Shown here: positions 8,358-16,886 of the stretch, piece after piece | Position numbering within the stretch: position 1 is the first letter of the stretch | Layout of the letters: each line of letters starts with the position of its first letter | Source: CAZJHD01 sp964545855 | Lineage (GTDB): Bacteria; Planctomycetota; UBA1135; JACQFD01 | Assembly (NCBI GenBank): GCA_964545855.1 | Contig: CAZJHD010000019.1 | Span: 13,541 to 77,540 of the forward strand | DNA: 64,000 bases | Direction of reading: 5' to 3' | Notes under the pieces: generated by a model | Seen by the model: only the letters and a program-made list of their open reading frames with translations | Databases searched by the model: none | Told to the model about the DNA's origin: nothing | Program-made: the position numbers and the translations under genes

Positions 8358-9726
8358 GCGTCGCGGCGGACTCCCGTCCGCGGCCCTCGTCGCGAGCCAA
8401 GTCGTCGCCGAGGCGCTCGGCGTCCTCCTCGCGCCCCTGCGCCTCGGGATCTGGGCGCTCTTCGGCAAGGAGGCCGAGCGACGTCGCGCGCTCGCGGCGC
8501 TGCAGGCTCCGGTCCCCGATCTCGCGGCACCGGCGGCCGCGCCCGCGGCGCCACGCGCAGGGCCTCCGCTCACGCTCTTCGTCTCGGCCGGCGAGGCATC
8601 GGGCGATCTCCACGCCGGCCATCTGATCCGCGAGCTGCGCGCGCGCCGCGCGGACCTGCGCGTCATCGCCTTCGGCGGCGAGAACATGCGCGCCGCCGGC
8701 GCCGAGATCCTCCTCCCCCTCGCACGACGCGCCGGCATGGGGCTCCTGCACGGGCTTCGTTCGATCCCGAGCCACACGGCCATCGCGCGTCGTTTCGTCG
8801 ACGTCCTCGACGCGGAGCGGCCCGCCGCCTGCGTGCTCGTCGACAACCCGGGCTTCCACCTCATCCTCGCGTCCCTCGCGCGGCGGAGATCGGTGGCGGC
8901 GGTGCAGTACGTCTGTCCGCAGATCTGGGCCTGGGCGCCCTGGCGATGGCGGCGCATGCGCCGCGACGTCGCGCGCGCCCTCGCGATCGTCCCCTTCGAG
9001 GTCCCCTACTTCGGCAGCCGCGGGATCGACGCCGCCTGGGTCGGCCATCCCCTCGGCGACGACCTCGTGGATCGGGCCGCCGACCCGGAGGAAGTGCGCC
9101 GCCTCGCGGCCGGCGGACCGCTGGTGGTCCTCTTTCCCGGGAGCCGTCGGTCCGAGGTGGAGCGGAACCTCCGTCCGTTCCTGCGCATCGCCGCGCGGCT
9201 GCGCGACGCGCTGCCGGATCTCCGCTTCGTGCTGTCGCTGCGCGACGAGGAGCGGGCCGCGCAGGCGCGCGCGATCCTCGCCGCCGAGACGCTCCCCTTC
9301 GAGGTGGCGCTCCATCACGGCGCGCCCGACGCGCTGCTCGGCGCCGCCGCGCTCGCGCTCGCCAAGTCCGGCACGGGCACGCTCGAGATCGCTCACCACC
9401 GGGTGCCCCTCGTCATCCACTACGAGCTCGCGCGACGCTTCGACCGGTGGCTCTCGCGCGCGGTGCTCACGCTCCCGCACATCTCGATGCTGAACCTCCT
9501 GGCTCGGCGCGCGGTCGTGCCCGAGGTGCTGGGCTCCTCTCCGGCGGACGAGGAGCGCTCGGCGACGGCGGCGCTCACGCTGCTGCGCGATCCGCAGGCG
9601 CGCCGCGCGCAGCGAGAGGCGCTGGAGCCCGTGATGGCGCTGATCGAGCGGCCCGGCGCCGCCGCGCGATCGGCGGAGATCGTGCTCGACCTGGTGGACG
9701 GCCCCCGCGCTCCGCGCGCGCGGTGA
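8347..9726 (+). CDS. lpxB: Lipid-A-disaccharide synthase
   Basis: LpxB condenses UDP-2,3-diacylglucosamine with lipid X to make the lipid A disaccharide (GT19 family, membrane-associated in the cytoplasm). The family signature SAGEASGDLHAGHLI is near residue 80, followed by VCPQIWAWAPWR, FPGSRRSEV and AKSGTGTLEIAH. The protein is 459 residues against roughly 380-400 for most LpxB; the extra is an N-terminal segment of about 75 residues with a hydrophobic helix (ALGVLLAPLRLGIWALFG) that could anchor it to the membrane. The ATG lies inside the last codons of the preceding gene (11-nt overlap), so the two are coupled. Other lpx genes are not in the window. Confidence 0.95.
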   Translation: MHSERRGGLPSAALVASQVVAEALGVLLAPLRLGIWALFGKEAERRRALAALQAPVPDLAAPAAAPAAPRAGPPLTLFVSAGEASGDLHAGHLIRELRARRADLRVIAFGGENMRAAGAEILLPLARRAGMGLLHGLRSIPSHTAIARRFVDVLDAERPAACVLVDNPGFHLILASLARRRSVAAVQYVCPQIWAWAPWRWRRMRRDVARALAIVPFEVPYFGSRGIDAAWVGHPLGDDLVDRAADPEEVRRLAAGGPLVVLFPGSRRSEVERNLRPFLRIAARLRDALPDLRFVLSLRDEERAAQARAILAAETLPFEVALHHGAPDALLGAAALALAKSGTGTLEIAHHRVPLVIHYELARRFDRWLSRAVLTLPHISMLNLLARRAVVPEVLGSSPADEERSATAALTLLRDPQARRAQREALEPVMALIERPGAAARSAEIVLDLVDGPRAPRAR

Positions 9727-9735
9727 GCCCCGCCG

Positions 9736-10431
9736 TCACGACTCGCGGTGGAGGAATCCGAGGCGCGCGAGCTGCCGGGCCGTGCGCGGGATCGAGACGG
9801 CCACGTCGGGGTCCTGTGCCTGGCGCGCGAGCGCGGCCACGTCGTCGATGGTGTCGACGTCGGCCCACGTGGCGGCGCGCGCGAGCCGGAGTCCCGCCGC
9901 CTCGGCGCGCGTGAGCGTGTCGAGGGCCACGCTCCCCGTCGACGTCGCGAGCGAATCGAAGAGCGCCGGCTGCGGAGAGCGCAGCGAGAGTCCCCAGTAG
10001 CCCCCGTCGCGGTCGAGACCGAGGACGCCGTCGGGCGGCGCCTCGCCGGAGAGCAGGGAGATCAGCGACTCCACGTGCTCCGCCGGGAGCGTCGGGAGAT
10101 CGGTGCCGACGATCGCGACGGGGCCCCACCCCTCCCAGAACGCGTCACTGAACAGATGGCTCATTCGCTCCGCCAGCGTCGCGCCGCGCTGCAGGAAGAG
10201 CTTCGCGTCGCGCGGGGAGCGCTCCTCGAACCAGGGCCGCGACTCCGGCGGGTCGTAGGCGACTCCGAGAGCGGCGCCCCCGCGGTGTCGACCGAAGCGA
10301 TCGAAGACGTCGTCGAGCATGGCGCCATAGAGAGACGCCGCCTCGTCCGGAGTGAGCGGCGGGCAGAGGCGGGTCTTCACGCGACCGGGCTCGGGGCGCT
10401 TGGCGAAGAGGACGACGAGGGGACGCGACAT
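9736..10431 (-). CDS. DUF2064 family glycosyltransferase-like protein
   Basis: A 231-residue cytoplasmic protein of the GT-A-like DUF2064 family (the family annotated as rSAM/selenodomain-associated transferase 1). The N-terminal signature LVVLFAKRPEPGRVKTRLCP begins at residue 4, with VAIVGTDLPTLPAEHVESL in the middle and LDRDGGYWGLSL after it. This fold is that of nucleotidyl- or glycosyl-transferases; the substrate is not established. The start ATG 10431-10429 is set by the conserved N-terminus. It converges on lpxB with only 9 nt between stops, and diverges from the next plus-strand gene. Confidence 0.85.
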   Translation of the reverse strand: MSRPLVVLFAKRPEPGRVKTRLCPPLTPDEAASLYGAMLDDVFDRFGRHRGGAALGVAYDPPESRPWFEERSPRDAKLFLQRGATLAERMSHLFSDAFWEGWGPVAIVGTDLPTLPAEHVESLISLLSGEAPPDGVLGLDRDGGYWGLSLRSPQPALFDSLATSTGSVALDTLTRAEAAGLRLARAATWADVDTIDDVAALARQAQDPDVAVSIPRTARQLARLGFLHRES

Positions 10432-10543
10432 GACGGTTCGGCGGCGGCGCGGGATTCTGCTCGAACGCGCTCCTTCCGGGATCCGTTTCTGCCCCCTCGC
10501 GCGACCGCTTGCACGGGAGCCCGCCGTCGCCGACCTTCCGCCC

Positions 10544-12367
10544 ATGATCGTCTCCGCACTGTCGTCCCCCTTGCTCGCCTGGATCCCCCTCATCCTCTTC
10601 GGCGCCGTCCTCCAGGACTCGAAGCCCGCGGCGGGAAGCACTCCGGATCGGGCGGCGGCGCAGGTCGAAGCCGCTCGACGCGGGCCCGACCTGCGCACGC
10701 GCGCGAATGCCGCCGTGCACTGGATCCGCGCGCGCCAGGACGAGGAGGGAACCTATGGCGAAGACCTCACGACGACGGGCATGGTGCTGTTCGGCTTCGC
10801 GCGCATGGTCCGCCAGTACCGAGAGACGGACGGCCCCTTCATCAGCCGCGCCGTCGACGCGCTGATGCGCCACCGTCGCGAGGACGGCTCCTTCGTGCGC
10901 GAGGACACGCAGGATCCGATCGCGCCGACGCTCGCGGCGGCGCTCGCCCTCTCGGCTCTCGACGAGGCCAAGCACGCGGACGTGGTGGCGGCCGCCGTCC
11001 GGTTCGTCGCTCGCGAGCGCGGGCTCGACGCGCCCGAGCCGCCGACGGGGACGGAGCTCGAGCGGTTCGTCGTCGCCGCGGCGCCGGAGCTCCTCCCGCG
11101 CGCACCCTCCGACCGCGACGCGGCGGAGGCGATGCTCGACGACGGCCGCGAACGCGACGGCGGGTACGGCAGCGTGGCCCGCACGGCGTCGCGCCTCGTG
11201 CTCGTGAACCAGCTCGCGTCGCAGGCACCGCCGCCGCCGAACGACACGCGTCCTCCGGTCGCGCTACCCCCCTTCGATCGCGACGCCGACGTCGACGTCG
11301 ATGCGCTCCTGCGGAAGGCGATCCAGTCGCTGCTGCGCCGCCAGCTCCCCGAGGGCGGCTTCGGCTCGGCGGTGATTCCGGGTCAGGACGTCGGCGTGAC
11401 GGCCCTCGTGGCCCAGGCCCTCTGGGCCTGGCCGGGCCCCATGCCCGAGGAGATCCGGCTCGCCGCCGAGCGCGCGACGGCCGCCGTGGCGGCGGCGGCG
11501 GGACCCGACGGCGCCATCCATGGCGGCGGACTCGAGAACTACGCGACCTCGGCCGCCGTGGGAGCACTCGTCGCGTCGAAGAACCCGGTCTATCGGCCTC
11601 TCGTGGAGAAGGCGCGCGCCTACTTGACGGGGCTGCAGGCCGACGAGGGCGAGCAGTTCTCCCCCGATCACTGGGCCTACGGTGGCTGGGGCTACGGCAA
11701 CGAGGAGCGCCCCGACCTCTCCAACACGCAGATGGCGCTCGACGCGCTTCGAGCCGCCGGCGTTCCGCCCGAGGATCCGGCGATGCAGCGGGTGCTGCGC
11801 TTCCTCGAGCGGTGCCAGAATCGGAGCGAGAGCAACACGATCGAGATCGCGCGCGACGGCGTCACCGCCGTCGCCGGCAACGACGGGGGCGCCGTCTACT
11901 ACCCGGGGAAGTCGCAGGCCGGGAGCACGCGCACGGCCGACGGGAAGCAGGTGCCGCGCAGCTACGGCTCGATGACCTACGCGCTCCTGAAGGGCTTCGT
12001 CTTCGCGGGCCTCCCCAAGGACGACCCGCGCCTCCAGGACGCCTGGAAGTGGTGCGTCACGCACTACACGCTCGATCGCGTGCCGGGGTACGAGGAGATG
12101 GCGCTCGTTTCGCCGCGCATCGCCTACCAGGGACTCTTCTACTACTACCTCTCCCTCGCGACGGCGCTCCGGGCGTACGGAGCGGAGCGCATCGAGCCGG
12201 CCCGCGGCACGAGCCACGACTGGCGCCGCGAGCTCGCCGCCAGGCTCGCGTCGCTGCAGCGCCCCGACGGCTCCTTCGTGAACGAGAACAGCCAGCGCTG
12301 GTACGAGGGGGACGAGGTGCTGGCGACGTCCTACGCCGTGCTCGCGCTGCAGGCGGCGCGCCGCTGA
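10544..12367 (+). CDS. Exported protein with squalene-cyclase/prenyltransferase repeats
   Basis: A 607-residue protein. ATG 10544 is preferred because it places a hydrophobic export signal (IVSALSSPLLAWIPLILFG) at the very N-terminus; an upstream ATG at 10430 would overlap the divergent gene. The rest is an alpha-alpha toroid of repeated units such as GFGSAVIPGQDVGVTALVAQ, AYGGWGYGNEERPDLSNTQM, QVPRSYGSMTYALLKGFVF and WYEGDEVLATSYAVLALQ. The catalytic DxDD of squalene-hopene cyclases is absent, so it is probably a periplasmic binding or structural member. Such secreted repeat proteins are frequent in planctomycetes. No partner gene is obvious nearby. Confidence 0.85.
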   Translation: MIVSALSSPLLAWIPLILFGAVLQDSKPAAGSTPDRAAAQVEAARRGPDLRTRANAAVHWIRARQDEEGTYGEDLTTTGMVLFGFARMVRQYRETDGPFISRAVDALMRHRREDGSFVREDTQDPIAPTLAAALALSALDEAKHADVVAAAVRFVARERGLDAPEPPTGTELERFVVAAAPELLPRAPSDRDAAEAMLDDGRERDGGYGSVARTASRLVLVNQLASQAPPPPNDTRPPVALPPFDRDADVDVDALLRKAIQSLLRRQLPEGGFGSAVIPGQDVGVTALVAQALWAWPGPMPEEIRLAAERATAAVAAAAGPDGAIHGGGLENYATSAAVGALVASKNPVYRPLVEKARAYLTGLQADEGEQFSPDHWAYGGWGYGNEERPDLSNTQMALDALRAAGVPPEDPAMQRVLRFLERCQNRSESNTIEIARDGVTAVAGNDGGAVYYPGKSQAGSTRTADGKQVPRSYGSMTYALLKGFVFAGLPKDDPRLQDAWKWCVTHYTLDRVPGYEEMALVSPRIAYQGLFYYYLSLATALRAYGAERIEPARGTSHDWRRELAARLASLQRPDGSFVNENSQRWYEGDEVLATSYAVLALQAARR

Positions 12368-12529
12368 CGGCGGGCGGCCGCGCCGCGAGGAGGCTGCCTC
12401 TCGTTCCGCGGGCGCGGTCCCGGTCGGCCGGACGGGCGCCTCGTCGTTGATTCGCGGGCCGCTCCCGTCGATCTTCGTCGCCCGCGCGTTCCGGGATTCC
12501 CCGGGAGCGCCCAGCGAGAACACCTCCGG

Positions 12530-13906
12530 ATGAAGATCTTCGCGTTCCGCCACGGCGATCGCCGGCGCGTCGGCCTGCTGGACGGCGCCGTGCCCCGCGA
12601 CCTCTCCTCGGCCCTCGAGGCCGCTGGAGTCGTCGATTCCGAGCACGACCTGCTCCGGCACGACTTCTTCCGGCCCCAGAGGCTCGTCGCGTTCCTGAAG
12701 CGCTGGAGGCGGTTCGCGCCGAAGATCGAGGGGGAGATCCGCTTCGACGTGCCCGTCGCGCACCCGTCGAAGATCCTCTGCATCGGCCGGAACTTCGCGG
12801 AGCACGCTCGCGAGCTCGGCAACGAAGTCGACGAGGAGCCGGTCTTCTTCGCCAAGCTCGCCGAGTCGCTCCTTCCCCACGGGGCCCCCATCGTCGTGCC
12901 GCCGGGCGTCGGGCGCGTCGATCACGAGGCGGAGCTGGCGATCGTCGTCGCGCGCGACGGCCGCGACGTGCCGGCGGCGAAGGCGTTCTCCTACGTGGCC
13001 GGCTACACCTGCCTCAACGACGTGACGGCACGGGAGCAGCAGGGCGCCGACAAGTCGAAGAAGCGGCCGTGGCTCCGCTCCAAGAGCCACGACTCGTTCT
13101 GCCCCATGGGTCCCTACCTCGTGCCCGTCGACGACGTGACGGACCTCGGCCGGCTGCGGCTCCAGGGCCGCGTGAACGGCGAGGTGCGCCAGTCGGCTCT
13201 CCTCGGGGAGATGGTGCATGAGATTCCGAGCGTCCTCGCCTTCCTGTCGCGGCACACGACTCTCCGCGCCGGCGACGTGATCGCGCTCGGCACCCCGGCG
13301 GGCGTGGGCCCGCTTCGACCGGGCGACGTCGTCGAGGTGGAGGTGGAGGGGATCGGGTGCCTCCGCAATCCCGTGGTCGCACGCGAAGCGGCGCCGTCGC
13401 CCGATGGCGCGGGGGAGAAGGCGCGCGCCTTCCGCGATCTCGAGCCGCGCCTCGCCGAGGCGATCGAGACGGCGCGCGACGGCGGCGAGGCCCTGGAGCG
13501 CGTCGTCGATCTCCTCGACGCGCTGCCCCACTTCCACTGGACCGGGATCTACCGCGTGGAGCCCGACGGATCCCTCGGTCTCGGCCCGTACCGGGGCCGG
13601 CCGACGGAGCATGTCCGGATCGATGTCAGCAAGGGCATCTGCGGACGCGCCATTCGTCAGAACGCGACCATCGTCGTCGACGACGTCACCGCCGACGCCG
13701 AGTACCTCGCCTGCTCCCTCGGGACGCGGAGCGAGATCGTCGTGCCGATCCAGGTGGAGGGCCGTCCCGTCGCCGAGATCGACATCGACTCCGACGTGCC
13801 GGGTGCCTTCGACGCCACGGACCGCGAGTTCTTGGAACGGATCGCCGCGCGCATCGGGAAGTTCCTCGCATCGACACGGCTCCCGCGCATGTGGGACGAC
13901 CGCTGA
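12530..13906 (+). CDS. Fusion: fumarylacetoacetate-hydrolase-family domain plus GAF (fRMsr-like) domain
   Basis: A 458-residue two-domain protein. Residues 75-285 are a complete FAH fold: metal-binding acids E133 and E135 (in DHEAELAIVV) and D164 (in GYTCLNDVTARE), the SKSHDSFCPMGPYLV motif, and LGTPAGVGPLRPGDVVEVEV. FAH members hydrolyse or decarboxylate beta-diketo acids. Residues 300-450 are a GAF domain most like free methionine-R-sulfoxide reductase (MsrC): WTGIYRVE, LGPYRGRP, KGICGRAI (C371), EYLACSLGTRSEIVVPIQV (C395) and EIDIDSD. The two Cys match MsrC Cys94 and Cys118, while the Cys84 position is Glu/His. The reading frame is continuous with no internal stop. I know of no established function for this fusion. 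Confidence 0.85.
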   Translation: MKIFAFRHGDRRRVGLLDGAVPRDLSSALEAAGVVDSEHDLLRHDFFRPQRLVAFLKRWRRFAPKIEGEIRFDVPVAHPSKILCIGRNFAEHARELGNEVDEEPVFFAKLAESLLPHGAPIVVPPGVGRVDHEAELAIVVARDGRDVPAAKAFSYVAGYTCLNDVTAREQQGADKSKKRPWLRSKSHDSFCPMGPYLVPVDDVTDLGRLRLQGRVNGEVRQSALLGEMVHEIPSVLAFLSRHTTLRAGDVIALGTPAGVGPLRPGDVVEVEVEGIGCLRNPVVAREAAPSPDGAGEKARAFRDLEPRLAEAIETARDGGEALERVVDLLDALPHFHWTGIYRVEPDGSLGLGPYRGRPTEHVRIDVSKGICGRAIRQNATIVVDDVTADAEYLACSLGTRSEIVVPIQVEGRPVAEIDIDSDVPGAFDATDREFLERIAARIGKFLASTRLPRMWDDR

Positions 13907-14070
13907 CGGCGGACCGCCCCGCGCCGGTCGGCATCGCGAGGTGCGATCGGCGGCGGCGCGCGTCGGTCCGCTGGGGAGTCCCGAGGACCGCGGGCCCCGA
14001 AGTCCGCGGACACGATCCCGCGCCGGTCTCCGTAGGGCGGGCCCCTTCACCGCGCGCCGAGACCGAGATC

Positions 14071-14102
14071 CACCGAGACGATGCGATTCACCGAGACGAT
14101 GC
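14071..14102 (+). repeat. Tandem duplication spanning a start codon
   Basis: The 14-base sequence CACCGAGACGATGC occurs at 14071-14084 and again at 14089-14102, an 18-base period that keeps frame. Each copy contains an ATG (14081 and 14099), so the following gene has two equivalent start codons. Neither has a clear Shine-Dalgarno sequence. Confidence 0.8.
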
Positions 14103-15529
14103 ACGGAACCCCATTGCGACACCTGCCAACCGCTCCTCTCCTCCTCGTCCTCCTCGGGACCCTCGCCGCGGCTCCGGCCCACGCCGAGGACATCCCCTTC
14201 GTCGAGCTGGGGCCGCCGCTCCTCGCCAAGGCCGATGCGGCCCGCGCCGAGAACGCGGCGCAGCACGCCGCTCCGGGGAGCGGCCACGCGTTCCTGCTCC
14301 GCGTGCTCCCCGTCTGCCATCGCGTGCCCCTGGGGGCCGTCGAGCTCTGGTCGCTCCGCGAATCGTGGAAACAGCCCGGGGCGCAGCCGGAGACGACGTC
14401 GATCGCCTCCCTGCAGTCCCACGCGCAGGAGATCCTCCGGCTCGAGGAGATCTGGGTCGATCGGATCACCGTCGACGCGAAGCAGCGAACGGCCGCCAAG
14501 AAGTCCCTCGCGACGATCGGAAGCTGGGTGCGGTCGTGGCGACCGGGGAAGCTCCTGGAGCCGACGCCCGCCGTCGCCGCGGCCCTCGATGCGACGGCAC
14601 GGCTCTTCGGCCGCCCCTCGCCGCCCGAAGGGGAGTTCCATCCGGCGCCGGCGCTCTTCCTCGCGACGACGCGCACCGACTTCGCGACGCTCGTCGCGGC
14701 GGCGGCGGCGGCGGATCCGAGCCAGGCGGCGCGGCTCCTGGTCGCCGACCTTCGCATCTGGACCACCTGCGAGATGCTCCCGGACGTGACGGCCATCGCG
14801 CTCGCCTTCGGCCCGGCCGGCACCGCGGGACCTCCGCTCGTCTCCAATCCGATGGCTCCGGGCGAGGCCGTCGCCTACGTCGTCCACCGGGCGTCGCACG
14901 GAATCTCCCACGCGCTCCTCCCCGAGGCGCCGAGCTGGTTCGTCGAGGGTCTCGCCATCGAGGACACGGTCACCGTCACGAAGTCCGACGAGACGCGGTG
15001 CACGGGGACCTTCGAGGGATTCTTCACCTCCGAGCGCTCCGGATTCCAGCCCGGGCAGATCGAGGACTTCCGCGCGCTCCCGTCCATGCCGGCGGAGCGG
15101 AGTCCCTACCGCCGCGGCCCCTCGGCGAAGTATTTCGTGAAGGAGCTCCGCAAGGCGCGCGAGGAGGGCGGCTTCGAGGTCCTCGACTTCGAGACGGGGA
15201 AGTCGACGATCGTGCCCGGACCGTTCCTGCTCTCCGTCGAGAAGACACCGAAGCTCGTCGCGAGCGGCACCGACGGTCTCAAGGCGGGCTACGGCGAGTT
15301 CTTCCGCGCCTACGTCGCGGCCTTCGCGCACTTCCTGACGCAGCAGAAGGTCGGTCGCGCGCCGCTGTTGACGTCGCTCCTCGCCGCCGTCGCCGAGGAG
15401 CGCGCGAAGGGGACGGTTCCGTTCCACGAGACGCTGCGCACGCTCACGGGCCGGAGCCTCGGCGTCGTCGCCGATCCGAAGAAGGATTGGGAGCCGGCCT
15501 TCGTCGCCTGGATCGAGCAGGGCGGCTGA
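14081..15529 (+). CDS. Exported protein with degenerate gluzincin (peptidase-MA-like) motif
   Basis: A 482-residue protein with a signal peptide (PLLLVLLGTLAAAPAHAED) whether it starts at ATG 14081 or ATG 14099. The middle contains VVHRASHGISHALLP, then SWFVEGLAIED. Peptidase-MA and other gluzincins have HExxH followed about 20 residues later by a Glu in a W-x-x-EG-L-A helix; here the layout is kept but HExxH reads HRASH, so the catalytic Glu is Arg. The protein is probably an exported, non-catalytic relative, or a distant enzyme with altered chemistry. No tandem partner; the next gene begins 55 nt downstream in the same direction. Confidence 0.7.
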   Translation: MRFTETMHGTPLRHLPTAPLLLVLLGTLAAAPAHAEDIPFVELGPPLLAKADAARAENAAQHAAPGSGHAFLLRVLPVCHRVPLGAVELWSLRESWKQPGAQPETTSIASLQSHAQEILRLEEIWVDRITVDAKQRTAAKKSLATIGSWVRSWRPGKLLEPTPAVAAALDATARLFGRPSPPEGEFHPAPALFLATTRTDFATLVAAAAAADPSQAARLLVADLRIWTTCEMLPDVTAIALAFGPAGTAGPPLVSNPMAPGEAVAYVVHRASHGISHALLPEAPSWFVEGLAIEDTVTVTKSDETRCTGTFEGFFTSERSGFQPGQIEDFRALPSMPAERSPYRRGPSAKYFVKELRKAREEGGFEVLDFETGKSTIVPGPFLLSVEKTPKLVASGTDGLKAGYGEFFRAYVAAFAHFLTQQKVGRAPLLTSLLAAVAEERAKGTVPFHETLRTLTGRSLGVVADPKKDWEPAFVAWIEQGG

Positions 15530-15584
15530 CGGAGGTCGCTTTCCTCGCTCAAGTCGAGGAGCGCCGCATCGCGATCAAGGAGGC

Positions 15585-16841
15585 ATGCCGCGGCTCCTCC
15601 CCGCCGGGGCCCTCGCGCTCGCGCTCCTGCCGGGCCCGATCCCCCCCACTGCGTTCACGCCAGGACACGCGTTCGTCGTCCTGCAGACCCCCCGTCAGAT
15701 CCTCGAGATCGACGGCGCGGGTCTTCCGGTTCGCACCCTCGGACCATTCTCCGGAGGCGCCGAGCTGATCGATCTCGCCTTCGGACCCGACGGCCGGCTC
15801 TTCGTCACCCAGTCCGAGCCGGGAGGCGTGCTGGAGCTCGATGCTTCGGGCACCGTCGTCGGCGTGGTCGGCTCCTCGGCGACGATCCCGGGGACACGGG
15901 GTCTCTGCGTCGGGCCCGACGGGCACCTCCTCGTGGCCTCGGCCACCGCGCACATCGTCGCGGAGTTCGACTCCGACGGGGCCCTCGTCCGCACGATCGG
16001 CGGAGGATCGGGACTCTCGGACCCGCAGGACGTCGCGGTCGGCGCGGACGGCCACCTGTTCGTCTCGTCGGGAGGGAGCCACACGGTCTTCGAGTTCACT
16101 CCCTGCGGATCCTTCGTGCGCGAGATCGGCGGCGACGCGGGGCTCGTGGGTCCGACGCGCCTCTCCTTCGGCCCGGGCGGCGTTCTCTGGGTCGTCTCCC
16201 CGGGCGCGGCGCGCGTGGTCGGGTTCGACGCCGGCGGCAACGCCGTCTCGCAGCTCGTGCCCGCGTCGGGACCGCCCCTCGGCATCGCCTTCGCCGCGAA
16301 CGGGAGTCTCCTCGTGACCTGCGGGTCCTCCGAGACCGTCGAGGTCTTCCTCCCGGACGGAACGTCCCTCGGCGCGGCGAGCAGCCTCGGCGCGGGCCCC
16401 TTCACGCCCGGGGCCGTCGCGCTCGCTCCCTTCCGATTCCAGGCGAAGGTGAAGGGCACGAACGCGCGCGCCGGCGCGCCCGACCAGAAGGTGTCGGAGA
16501 CCGTCACGATCTCCTACCTGCCCGGCACGCGGGAGCTGAGCCTGCGCTTCGCGTCGCACCCGGACACGCCCGGCAGCCTCGCCGCGCTCGTCGAAGCGAA
16601 GGCTCTCGTCCTGCAGGGCTTCGAGATCGGCGAGTCGCTCGGCGCGCCGAAGCGCGTCTTCTACGGGACGCAGATTCCCTGGCCGGCGCGACGTCTCGCC
16701 CTGTCGGCGGTGGTCGCGACGGTGAAGGGGAAGGGAACGGGCGGGAGCTTCGCGCCCACGAAGGTCGCGGGGTCGATCCACCACGCGACGGGCACGTCGG
16801 TCCTCGAGGCCACCTTCTCGACGACGAAGCTGCTCAAGTAG
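15585..16841 (+). CDS. Exported NHL-repeat beta-propeller protein
   Basis: A 418-residue protein with an N-terminal signal (LLPAGALALALLPGPIPP). Residues 30-270 hold about six NHL-type blades: LIDLAFGPDGRLFVTQ, GTRGLCVGPDGHLLVAS, DPQDVAVGADGHLFVSSG, PTRLSFGPGGVLWVVSP and PLGIAFAANGSLLVTCG. Residues 280-418 form a separate beta-rich C-terminal domain without recognised family. It lacks catalytic motifs, so it is likely a periplasmic or surface binding protein. It converges with the following SDR gene across 45 nt in which I see no strong terminator hairpin. Confidence 0.8.
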   Translation: MPRLLPAGALALALLPGPIPPTAFTPGHAFVVLQTPRQILEIDGAGLPVRTLGPFSGGAELIDLAFGPDGRLFVTQSEPGGVLELDASGTVVGVVGSSATIPGTRGLCVGPDGHLLVASATAHIVAEFDSDGALVRTIGGGSGLSDPQDVAVGADGHLFVSSGGSHTVFEFTPCGSFVREIGGDAGLVGPTRLSFGPGGVLWVVSPGAARVVGFDAGGNAVSQLVPASGPPLGIAFAANGSLLVTCGSSETVEVFLPDGTSLGAASSLGAGPFTPGAVALAPFRFQAKVKGTNARAGAPDQKVSETVTISYLPGTRELSLRFASHPDTPGSLAALVEAKALVLQGFEIGESLGAPKRVFYGTQIPWPARRLALSAVVATVKGKGTGGSFAPTKVAGSIHHATGTSVLEATFSTTKLLK

Positions 16842-16886
16842 CGGGCGTCGTTCGGCTGCCGCGCACGGACCGCATCTCGGGCCGCG

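Noticed and set aside
4725..8957. A minus-strand open frame of 1410 codons
   Set aside because: It overlaps several well-supported genes on both strands and has Arg/Ala/Ser-rich composition without any motif. Long stop-free frames are expected at this G+C.
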